Assembly (NCBI GenBank): GCA_021775835.1
Contig: JAJFHC010000294.1
Span: forward strand, 1-7,068
DNA length: 7,068 nucleotides
Direction of reading: 5' to 3'
Source of the DNA: Hyphomicrobiales bacterium
GTDB taxonomy: Bacteria; Pseudomonadota; Alphaproteobacteria; Rhizobiales; JAJFHC01
Below the pieces are notes generated by a model. It made no database searches, was not told the DNA's origin, and saw only the letters and a list, made by a program, of their open reading frames with translations. The position numbers and the translations under genes are program-made. Shown here one piece after another: positions 1 through 6,244 of this stretch (position 1 is its first letter; each line of letters starts with the position of its first letter).

Positions 1-3000
1 GTTTCAGGCCGCGGTTTGGCCACTTCGCCGGTTGGCGCTACGGGTGGGTCGAGATGGTGTTCGGAAAGGCGGTAGAGCCGGTCATTGTGATTTTCCAGCC
101 GGTCGACCACCACATGGATAACCTTCTCATGGGACTGGATCCGCCCACGCAGCAGCACCAGCCGGCTTGCCATGACGATCTTGCGGTAGGCCTCGAAGGT
201 CTTGGACCAGATCACCGCATTGGCGACACCGGTCTCGTCTTCAATAGTCATGAATATGACCCCCTTGGCCGTGCCGGGGCGCTGGCGCACCAGCACGAGG
301 CCGGCGATTTTAACCCGCGCACCGTCTTTCATTGCGCGCAGGCTTTGCGCGGTCACTGCCCCTTCCGCACTGAAACGGGCACGCAGGAATTCCATCGGAT
401 GGGCTTTGAGCGAAAGCCTGAGGGTCTGGTAGTCGGCGACCACATGTTCGGGCAGGCTCATGTCCGGCAAATCAACGTCGGGGTCAGGTCCCTGGTCGCG
501 GGTCTGCGCATGGTCGAAAAGCGGCAAGCCGGCACTGCGGGTCAGCGCACGGACATTCCACAAGGCCTGCCGACGGTCGAGACCTGCCGACCGGAAGGCA
601 TCCCCATCGGCCAGCTTTTCCAGGATGGCAATGGAGGCACCTGATCGTGCCTGCACCTCCTCGATGTCCCGGTAGCGTCCGATCCGGGCATCGACAATGG
701 CCTGTGCCGGGACCTTGCCGACCCCATCGACCTGCCGGAGTCCTAAGCGAAGCGCGAAACGGCCGCGCGGCGTGGGCTCGAGTGTGTTGTCCCGGTCGCT
801 GAAGTTGACGTCGACAGGCAGCACCTTGACGCCGTGCTCGCGCGCGTCACGCACGATCTGGGCTGCCGCATAAAACCCCATCGGCTGGGAGTTCAGCAGC
901 CCGCAGGCAAAGACATCCGGATGATGGCATTTGAGCCAGGCAGAGACATAGGCCAGATGGGCAAAGCTCGCTGAATGACTCTCGGGAAAACCGTATTCGC
1001 CGAACCCCTTGATCTGGTCGAAACAGCGCTTGGCGAATTCTTCGTCATAGCCGCGTGCGACCATGCGGGTGACCATCTTCTCCTCGAACAGGTGGATCTT
1101 GCCGCGCCGGCGAAAGGTTGCCATGGCGTGGCGCAGTTCGTTGAGTTCATGGTCGGTGAAATTGGCTGCCACCATGGCAAGCCGCATCGCCTGTTCCTGG
1201 AACAGCGGCACGCCGAGCGTCTTCAGGAGCACCGCAGTGAGTTCGTCAGCCGGCCCGTGTTCGGGAGACGGCGAGGGGATAACGGTCGGCTCTTCCTGGT
1301 TGCGCCGTCTCAGATAGGGGTGAACCATGTTGCCCTGAATCGGTCCTGGCCGCACGATCGCGATCTCGATTACCAGATCGTAGAACTCCCGGGGTTTGAG
1401 CCGGGGCAGCATGCTCATCTGGGCCCGGCTTTCGATCTGGAAGACACCTATCGTGTCTGCCTCGCAGATCATCTGGTAGGTCTGGCGGTCGTCGCGCGGA
1501 ATGCTGGCGAGGTCATGGTCCACACCATAATGATCCTTGAGCAGTTCGAAACACTTGCGGATGCAGGTCAGCATGCCCAGCGCCAGTACATCCACCTTGA
1601 GAATGCCCAGTGCGTTGATGTCGTCCTTGTCCCATTCGATGAATGTGCGGTCGTCCATCGCGGCATTGCCGATCGGAACAGTTTCGCTTAAGGGCCCCTC
1701 GGTCAGCACGAAACCGCCCACATGCTGGGACAGGTGGCGGGGAAACCCCACCAGTTCCTCGGTCAGGGCCAGAACCCGCATGAGATGAGGGTCTTCGGGG
1801 TCGAGCCCGGCTTCGCGGATGCGTTCCTCGATCATGTCGCCACCGCTGCCCGAACCCCACATGGTGCCGGCAAGGGCGGCGGTGGCATCCTCTGTCAGCC
1901 CCATCGCCTTGCCGACTTCGCGGATGGCGCTGCGCCCGCGATAGGTGATGACGGTAGCGGCAATGCCTGCTCGGTGCCGGCCATAGCGGTCATAGATATA
2001 CTGGATGACTTCTTCGCGCCGTTCGTGCTCGAAATCCACATCGATGTCGGGCGGTTCGTTGCGGGCCTCGGATACGAACCGCTCGAACAGCAGGTCGACC
2101 GACGTCGGGTCGACGGCCGTCACACCCAGGCAGTAACACACCACCGAGTTCGCAGCCGACCCCCGGCCCTGACACAGGATCGGCGGCTCGAGGCTACGGG
2201 CATGGCGCACGATGTCGTGGACGGTTAGGAAGTAGGGCGCATAGTCAAGCGTGGCGATGAGGGCCAGTTCCCGTTCCAGGTCGCTCTTCACCTTAGGCGA
2301 GATACCGTCGGGAAACCGCCAGTCCACGCCTGCCCGGGTCAGCTCTTCCAGGTGGGCTTGCGGGGTCTTGCCGGCCGGCACCGGTTCGGTGGGATATTCG
2401 TAGCGCAACTCGTCGAGAGTGAAGCGGCACCGGTCGGCAATCTCCATGGTGCGGGCGACCGCGTCTTCAAAACCCTTGAACAGCCGCTCCATTTCTTCCG
2501 GCGGCTTGATGTGACGCTCGGCATTCTTGTGCAGCCGGTAGCCTGCCTCGTCGATCCGGCATTTCTCCCGGATGCAGGTCAGCACATCCTGAAGCGGCCG
2601 GCGCGCCGGTTCATGATAGTGAACGTCATTGGTGGCAGCCATGGGCACCCGGGTACGTGCGCCCATGGCTGCCAGAAGTTCCATGCGGCGGCGGTCGTGA
2701 CCGTTGTGGAGGCAGTGGATGCCCAGATAAAGCGATCCGGCAAGGGTCCGGTTGAGGTTTTGCAGGGTCTCTTCGAATTCCGCACTGGGGTCATTTGGTG
2801 CAAGGGCTATGAAAATCTGGCCGTCGGCATGGGCCAGCAGATCGGCCAGATGCAGAATGCAATCGCCTTTCTCCGCCCGCCGCTTGCCCAGGGTCAGGAG
2901 TTGGCAGAGCCGTCCGTAGGCGGCCCGGTCACTTGGGTAACACAGCAGGCTCAGACCCTCCTGCAGATCGAGCCGGCATCCGACAATCAGGCGGATGTCT

Positions 3001-3173
3001 TCAGCCTTCGCCGCCACATGGGCGCGCACGACGCCGGCAAGTGTGTTGCGGTCGGTCACTGCGATCGCGGCAAGGCCTTGCCTTTTTGCCATTGTGACAA
3101 GCTCATCGGGATGCGATCCGCCGCGCAGGAAGCTGAAGTTGGTCGAGACCTGCAACTCGGCATATCCGGTCAT
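1..3173 (-). CDS. dnaE2: Error-prone DNA polymerase DnaE2 (C-terminal end outside window)
   Basis: DnaE2 is a C-family DNA polymerase III alpha-type enzyme for mutagenic translesion synthesis with ImuA and ImuB. Reading from ATG at 3173 gives 1057 codons without a stop, running off the window. The N-terminal PHP domain starts with YAELQVSTNFSFLRGGSHPDE; the usual PHP H-x-H is Q-V-S here (residues 8-10), as expected of DnaE2. Catalytic aspartates are present: PPDIDVDF gives D378 and D380, and ILKVDVLAL gives D528. Other family landmarks are CQGRGSAANSVV (334-345), FPRHLSQHVGGFVLT (477-491), FGEYGFPESHSASFAHLAYV (724-743) and LLNSQPMGFY (759-768). An OB-fold lies at about 954-1028. GLPLF (882-886) resembles a clamp-binding motif without the Gln. 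An in-frame TGA at 3191-3189 leaves ATG 3173 as the only usual start; no strong ribosome site is seen. The family's usual length (about 1050-1150) suggests only a short tail is missing. Confidence 0.97.
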   Translation of the reverse strand, partial: MTGYAELQVSTNFSFLRGGSHPDELVTMAKRQGLAAIAVTDRNTLAGVVRAHVAAKAEDIRLIVGCRLDLQEGLSLLCYPSDRAAYGRLCQLLTLGKRRAEKGDCILHLADLLAHADGQIFIALAPNDPSAEFEETLQNLNRTLAGSLYLGIHCLHNGHDRRRMELLAAMGARTRVPMAATNDVHYHEPARRPLQDVLTCIREKCRIDEAGYRLHKNAERHIKPPEEMERLFKGFEDAVARTMEIADRCRFTLDELRYEYPTEPVPAGKTPQAHLEELTRAGVDWRFPDGISPKVKSDLERELALIATLDYAPYFLTVHDIVRHARSLEPPILCQGRGSAANSVVCYCLGVTAVDPTSVDLLFERFVSEARNEPPDIDVDFEHERREEVIQYIYDRYGRHRAGIAATVITYRGRSAIREVGKAMGLTEDATAALAGTMWGSGSGGDMIEERIREAGLDPEDPHLMRVLALTEELVGFPRHLSQHVGGFVLTEGPLSETVPIGNAAMDDRTFIEWDKDDINALGILKVDVLALGMLTCIRKCFELLKDHYGVDHDLASIPRDDRQTYQMICEADTIGVFQIESRAQMSMLPRLKPREFYDLVIEIAIVRPGPIQGNMVHPYLRRRNQEEPTVIPSPSPEHGPADELTAVLLKTLGVPLFQEQAMRLAMVAANFTDHELNELRHAMATFRRRGKIHLFEEKMVTRMVARGYDEEFAKRCFDQIKGFGEYGFPESHSASFAHLAYVSAWLKCHHPDVFACGLLNSQPMGFYAAAQIVRDAREHGVKVLPVDVNFSDRDNTLEPTPRGRFALRLGLRQVDGVGKVPAQAIVDARIGRYRDIEEVQARSGASIAILEKLADGDAFRSAGLDRRQALWNVRALTRSAGLPLFDHAQTRDQGPDPDVDLPDMSLPEHVVADYQTLRLSLKAHPMEFLRARFSAEGAVTAQSLRAMKDGARVKIAGLVLVRQRPGTAKGVIFMTIEDETGVANAVIWSKTFEAYRKIVMASRLVLLRGRIQSHEKVIHVVVDRLENHNDRLYRLSEHHLDPPVAPTGEVAKPRPE

Positions 3174-3189
3174 CGCAATGCTGCCTGAT

Positions 3190-3379
3190 CATCGACATTC
3201 CCCACCTCTGTCATTCTTGTCCGAGCCTTCAGCGAGGGCGAGAATCCATTGGCATCTGCTGTGGACTGTGGCGGCGGCGAGTGGATCTTCGCCTCCGCTT
3301 GCGCTCCGGCAAAGATGACGGGGAGGGAGAGCGATTTATGGGGGATGTGCGGCCCGTCGGAACATCGGCATTCCCCACC
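3190..3379. repeat. 17-bp leader repeated ahead of both inverted-repeat elements
   Basis: CATCGACATTCCCCACC at 3190-3206 and CATCGGCATTCCCCACC at 3363-3379 match at 16 of 17 positions. Each is followed a few bases later by a G-T-C-A-T that begins an inverted-repeat element. The entry spans both copies. The arrangement suggests that the repeat unit is longer than the palindrome, or that a segment was duplicated in tandem and then diverged. Confidence 0.7.
3209..3320. repeat. Imperfect inverted-repeat element (diverged type)
   Basis: The left arm, 3209-3249, begins TGTCATTCTTGTCCGAGC and ends GAGAATCCAT. The right arm, 3281-3320, begins GTGGATCTTCGCCTCCGC and ends GGCAAAGATGACG. Reversed, the right arm follows the left with many differences. 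The ends resemble the dispersed palindromes common in alphaproteobacterial genomes (GTCATTC...GAATCCA / TGGAT...GATGACG). It is non-coding and lies in the imuB-dnaE2 spacer, where it could form a long imperfect stem in the mRNA. Confidence 0.7.
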
Positions 3380-3381
3380 CC

Positions 3382-3467
3382 CGTCATCCCCGCGAAAGCG
3401 GGGATCCAGGGCTATCCCGGACATCATTAAGGTGCGCCTCTGGGTTCCCGCTTGCGCGGGAATGACG
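3382..3467. repeat. Inverted-repeat element with hairpin arms
   Basis: Two 28-bp arms, 3382-3409 and 3440-3467, are inverted copies matching at 24 of 28 positions, with 30 bp between. Each arm also folds on itself: CCCCGC-GAAA-GCGGGG in the left arm and CCCGC-TTGC-GCGGG in the right. This is the typical form of a dispersed intergenic palindrome. It begins 23 bp downstream of the imuB stop codon, so it may stabilise or attenuate the transcript before dnaE2. It lacks a clear T-tract on the minus strand, so a classic intrinsic terminator is not supported. Confidence 0.85.
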
Positions 3468-3489
3468 AAGCGGGGTGAGCTTCGGTCCT

Positions 3490-5127
3490 TCATGCGAACA
3501 GCCCGTGCAGGCGCCAGACGGGTGGGCCCTTGGCACCGGGGTCCTGATAGAGGCCTTCGCGAAAAATCCAGTAGCGGTGTCCTTCCGAATCCTCCACGTC
3601 GTAATAGTCGCGCACCTGTTCGCGTTCGCCCAGGTCGTGCCACCACTCGGGGAAAATCCGTTCCGGCCCCTCCGCATGGACCACCCGCCTCAGCACGCGG
3701 CGCCAGCGGAACATCATGGGCGGACCGTCGGGGATCTCGGCGACGGCATCGATCGGCTCAGGCCGCTCGAGGAGCCGTAAAGGCCGTGCCGGCAATCCGG
3801 CCTGCGACCACCCGGTGGATGGTTTCACAGCCGGCGCACCGGCGTGGACGGAATGTTCGGCGCGCTCGGGGATATGACTTTGATGAGGGACCGTGCGGCG
3901 TACCGCACGCGTCCCCAGTCGGTTCGAAAGCCGGTCGATCAATTCGTCGAACACGGGCCCGTCCTGAGCGGCCGCGTCCGCGCCGGCAAAACCTGCCTGC
4001 GCATCGTCAAGCGGCTCGGCGATATCGGCATTGAGGATCACCATGTCGACGCCATATCCCGGATCGATGGTTTCGAGCTTGCCGGCAAACAGCTTTTTCA
4101 GGTGTTCCGGGTTGCGGGTCGGTCGGGCCATGCCGATGGAAACAGGCGAAACCCCGCCATCGCTGCGGTAGGCGGCATAGGTGAGACGACGCGCGCCGAC
4201 ACCGTCTTTCTCAAGCAGCGCCTTCAGGTCATCAAGCAGGCGGTCAAGCGTCGCCTCAAAGCTTTCCGTGGCCAGGATCGGCTCGGCAAACCGTGCCCAC
4301 GACCGGTAAGCAGGCGCGGGAGCCAGGGGTGACACCGGCTCCGCGTGGTTGCCCAGCGCCTGGTCGAGACGGGTCAGCACGGCGTCACCCGCCTGGCGGG
4401 ACGGGAAACGGCGGGCAACGCTGGGACGGGGCAGGTCGGCCAGCTGGCCGATGGTCTTAAGGCCGAGCCGGTTGAGCAGCGCACCGGCCTGGGGCTCAAG
4501 CCGCAGGGCCTCGACGGGCAGGTGCGACAGGGCATCGGCAACATGACCGGGCGTGATAATCCGGTCCTGCCAGGCCGTGGGGCCTGCACGCGAGAATCGG
4601 GCGATCGCCCAGGCGGCACCCGGGGTTTCGGCAAGGCCCAGGCGGGTTTCAAAGCCCATCTCACCCAGCCGCTCTCCCAGGTCGCGCAGCAGGGCCTCTT
4701 CACCGCCCACAAGGTGGGCTGCCCCGGTGACATCGAGCCACAGACCATCATGGCGGTTCGGGTTATCGCCGGCGTCCACATTGGTCCAGGGCGTATAGCG
4801 CACGCACCAGTTGGCCAGTGCGTGCAGGGTCCGGGCGTCCTTGCCCAACTCCGCCGGCTGGGTCTCCAGCGCGGGCAGGATCGCCCGCGCATTGGCCAGT
4901 GCCATGCCGTCCTGTACGCCGCCGATGCGGGCGTGCGCGTCGGCCATCATGATGGCGATGCCGCGTGCGTTCTTGGTGGTGAAAGCAAACGGCGCCGGCT
5001 TGTCTTGCGTCTTGTCCGAAGGCTTACCCTGTGGCAGCGAAGTTGTCTGCGTGCGGCGCGCGGCGATCTCGCGGTTGCGCCGGTCGATCGGCAGTTGCGG
5101 CAGCCATACGGAAACGATACGTCTCAT
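3490..5127 (-). CDS. imuB: ImuB, catalytically inactive Y-family polymerase-like protein
   Basis: ImuB (545 aa) is the hub of the ImuA-ImuB-DnaE2 mutasome, joining polymerase, ImuA and sliding clamp. The Y-family fold is recognisable, but the catalytic acids are gone. The N-terminal strand reads IVSVWLPQLPIDRR (4-17) where active enzymes have an Asp, and HDGLWLDVTGAAHLVGGE (126-143) has no D-E pair ahead of LDVT. A helix-hairpin-helix region sits near LGLKTIGQLADLPR (221-234), followed by a little-finger-like domain to about 370. QAGFAG (377-382) occupies the place of the clamp motif. The C-terminal signature is GPERIFPEWW (487-496), RDYYDVED (506-513) and the terminal LHGLFA. A polar stretch at about 25-45 looks like a small insertion. 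ATG 5127 is supported by GGGGAG seven bases upstream. The start lies inside the 3' end of imuA. Confidence 0.96.
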   Translation of the reverse strand: MRRIVSVWLPQLPIDRRNREIAARRTQTTSLPQGKPSDKTQDKPAPFAFTTKNARGIAIMMADAHARIGGVQDGMALANARAILPALETQPAELGKDARTLHALANWCVRYTPWTNVDAGDNPNRHDGLWLDVTGAAHLVGGEEALLRDLGERLGEMGFETRLGLAETPGAAWAIARFSRAGPTAWQDRIITPGHVADALSHLPVEALRLEPQAGALLNRLGLKTIGQLADLPRPSVARRFPSRQAGDAVLTRLDQALGNHAEPVSPLAPAPAYRSWARFAEPILATESFEATLDRLLDDLKALLEKDGVGARRLTYAAYRSDGGVSPVSIGMARPTRNPEHLKKLFAGKLETIDPGYGVDMVILNADIAEPLDDAQAGFAGADAAAQDGPVFDELIDRLSNRLGTRAVRRTVPHQSHIPERAEHSVHAGAPAVKPSTGWSQAGLPARPLRLLERPEPIDAVAEIPDGPPMMFRWRRVLRRVVHAEGPERIFPEWWHDLGEREQVRDYYDVEDSEGHRYWIFREGLYQDPGAKGPPVWRLHGLFA

Positions 5128-6052
5128 CAGATCGCTCCCCGTTCAAATGATTTATCCAGTCGACGTGCCATGACCCCGGCCGCCCGCCCCGGCAGCGGGC
5201 CAGTTCGATCTGCCAGCGAAAGGCGCCCGGCGCCCGGATATCGAAAACATCGGGCGCCCCGACGGCGGCGGAAATCCGCCAGCGGGTGTGGGCAGCGGTC
5301 GCAGCCAGTCTGTTATGAGGGCGCATCAACAACGCCGGTGTGCGGCCATTGCCGGCCATGAGACTCAGGCGTCGGGTCTGGGTGAAGGTCGCATCGTCTA
5401 CCTCGCCGACCACGGCCCCAAGACATCCGGTGCGCACCCCTTCCTCCATGGCCCATAACAGGTCGGTATCGCGGCGCACGTCGACAAAGACAAAGCGCCC
5501 CGGATCGAGGCCAAAGCTGCGCAGCCCGTGGCTGTAGACCGGCCCATACTCGCGCCGGGCCGATGTGTTCTGGCACCACAGCACCGGTCGCGCCTCCTTT
5601 TTGTCCGTATCCGTATCGACGACGGACAATTGCCTGAGCAGGGCGAGTGCAAAGCCAGTGGCCGCCCCGGTGTCGCCGGGGCCTGAGCCGCAAACCTCGT
5701 GGAGTGCATCGGTCGCCAGGCCGCCACCGTTTGAACCATCGGGCAGGCGGGCATCGATCTCATCGAGCCCGAACCGCCAACTCGCCTTTTCCTCAAGAAC
5801 AGCGTCGCCACCACCGAGTTCAGGCGCTTGCTGCTCCATTTTCATCACCTGGGCCTTCAGCGCCGCCAGGACCTGTTTCCGGTCATCGGCCTGGAGGTGT
5901 GTCGGTTCTGTCTCATCCCTGACCGGTAACGCCTCCACACCGTCATTCCGGCGAAAGCCGGAATCCGGAGACCGATCCGCTGTTTCTGCGGCAAGGCCCA
6001 CTGGACCCCGGCCTGCGCCGGGGCGACGGGAAGTAATGAGGTGAGCCGTCAT
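5024..6052 (-). CDS. imuA: ImuA, RecA-like mutasome protein (start uncertain)
   Basis: ImuA partners ImuB and DnaE2 in SOS mutagenesis. Recognisable features are an N-terminal helix (RKQVLAALKAQVMKME, 58-73), SWRFGLDEIDARLPDG (91-106) and LATDALHEV (112-120). GSGPGDTGAATGFALALL (122-139) sits where RecA has Walker A, but lacks the GKT. Further motifs are GLRSFGLDPGRFVFVDVRR (176-194), LGAVVGEV (211-218), RLSLMAGNGRTPALLMRP (228-245) and ELARCRGGRPGSWHVDW (283-299). At 342 aa it is longer than the usual 240-270 or so, because residues about 9-38 are translated from a dispersed repeat. ATG 6052 has a weak GGA seven bases upstream and lies about 30 bp from the LexA box. GTG 5938 (V39), just after the repeat, would give a normal-sized protein but has no evident ribosome site. 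The 3' end overlaps imuB by 104 bp. Confidence 0.93.
   Translation of the reverse strand: MTAHLITSRRPGAGRGPVGLAAETADRSPDSGFRRNDGVEALPVRDETEPTHLQADDRKQVLAALKAQVMKMEQQAPELGGGDAVLEEKASWRFGLDEIDARLPDGSNGGGLATDALHEVCGSGPGDTGAATGFALALLRQLSVVDTDTDKKEARPVLWCQNTSARREYGPVYSHGLRSFGLDPGRFVFVDVRRDTDLLWAMEEGVRTGCLGAVVGEVDDATFTQTRRLSLMAGNGRTPALLMRPHNRLAATAAHTRWRISAAVGAPDVFDIRAPGAFRWQIELARCRGGRPGSWHVDWINHLNGERSDETYRFRMAAATADRPAQPRDRRAPHADNFAATG
5135..5140 (-). promoter_or_regulatory. Ribosome binding site of imuB
   Basis: The minus strand reads GGGGAG here, followed by a seven-base spacer and ATG at 5127-5125. This is the strongest ribosome site in the window. It lies inside the imuA coding sequence and settles the imuB start. 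Confidence 0.8.
5941..6028. repeat. Inverted-repeat element at the 5' end of imuA
   Basis: The left arm 5941-5968 begins CGTCATTCCGGCGAAAGCCG, and the right arm 6001-6028 is CTGGACCCCGG-CCTG-CGCCGGGGCGACG-like. Reversed, the arms match at about 20 of 28 positions, and the left arm has its own stem TTCCGGC-GAAA-GCCGGAA. It belongs to the same broad family as 3382-3467. Read on the minus strand in the imuA frame it gives RRPGAGRGP and DSGFRRNDG (residues 9-17 and 30-38). It is either a 5' untranslated insertion or a repeat captured into the protein. Confidence 0.85.
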
Positions 6053-6080
6053 TGAGCGTTCCAGGATTGTCGTTCCAAAT

Positions 6081-6095
6081 GTTCTCTATTTGTTC
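6081..6095 (-). promoter_or_regulatory. LexA (SOS) box, GTTC-N7-GTTC
   Basis: The plus strand reads GTTCTCTATTTGTTC, a perfect match to the alphaproteobacterial LexA direct repeat (GAAC-N7-GAAC on the imuA strand). It lies 28 bp upstream of the imuA ATG at 6052, in an AT-rich patch of an otherwise GC-rich region, and overlaps the predicted -10. LexA bound here should repress imuA-imuB-dnaE2 until DNA damage. Because the region is shared, it could also affect the divergent gene starting at 6245. Confidence 0.88.
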
Positions 6096-6121
6096 TATCT
6101 TTTTCATGCCGCCGGAGTCAA
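6092..6121 (-). promoter_or_regulatory. Predicted sigma70-type promoter of imuA
   Basis: On the minus strand TTGACT (6121-6116) is followed after 17-18 bases by ATAGAA or TAGAAC (about 6098-6092). The -35 is close to consensus and the -10 is weak. The first GAAC of the LexA box lies within the -10, a repressible arrangement. Transcription would start near 6085, leaving a leader of about 33 bases before ATG 6052. This is inferred from sequence alone. Confidence 0.5.
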
Positions 6122-6154
6122 GCCGGTCTGCTCATGCCCCTCACATCAATCGCC

Positions 6155-6208
6155 ACAATCGGGCAACGCACTTTCAGGCTTTACGGCACAGCCTGTGTGG
6201 CCGATTGT
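6155..6208. repeat. Nested inverted repeat upstream of the DehI-family gene
   Basis: ACAATCGG (6155-6162) pairs perfectly with CCGATTGT (6201-6208). Inside it CAGGCT (6175-6180) pairs with AGCCTG (6190-6195) around a nine-base loop. The two stems nest and could form a structured leader ahead of ATG 6245. It is not a terminator: no T-tract follows. It has no resemblance to the repeats inside the cassette. It may be a regulator site, a leader structure, or chance. Confidence 0.4.
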
Positions 6209-6244
6209 AGTGTCAGGTCCAAACAAACACCGCGATACCGCCCC

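Larger units (their letters stand above)
3174..3489. other. Repeat-filled spacer between imuB and dnaE2
   Basis: This 316-bp stretch separates imuB from dnaE2. It is mostly two inverted-repeat elements (3209-3320 and 3382-3467), each preceded by a near-identical 17-bp leader (3190-3206 and 3363-3379). I find no gene, no GTTC-N7-GTTC box and no convincing promoter for dnaE2 in it. dnaE2 therefore probably depends on read-through from the imuA promoter across the hairpins. Open frames crossing this region on either strand are made of repeat sequence and extend over imuB or dnaE2 in the wrong frame. Confidence 0.75.

Noticed and set aside
2352..3188. A 278-codon plus-strand open frame, and similar long frames at 975-1691, 1722-2228 and 54-644.
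   Set aside because: They lie opposite dnaE2, whose minus-strand frame is continuous for 1057 codons with clear family motifs. Their proteins show no recognisable domains; long antisense frames are expected in GC-rich genes.
3190..3467. A possible CRISPR array in the repeat-rich spacer.
   Set aside because: There are only two units, the repeats are inverted and diverged, and there are no regular spacers or cas genes.
3382..3467. Intrinsic terminator after imuB.
   Set aside because: The stems are strong, but no T-tract follows on the minus strand, and the sequence fits a dispersed palindrome better.
3249..4034. Plus-strand frame and minus-strand frames (3170-3646, 3384-3677) that run through the spacer as possible small genes.
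   Set aside because: Their spacer portions are translated repeat (for example 'VIPAQAG', 'SPRKRGSR'), the common artefact of these palindromes, and the rest overlaps imuB out of frame.
4345..5361. Plus-strand open frames opposite imuB and imuA (4345-5361, 3844-4332, 5565-6044).
   Set aside because: Shadows of imuB and imuA, with no family resemblance and no ribosome sites worth noting.
6058..6084. A second LexA box formed by the GTTC copies at 6058, 6072 and 6081.
   Set aside because: Their spacings are 10 and 5 bases, not 7; only 6081-6095 fits the consensus.
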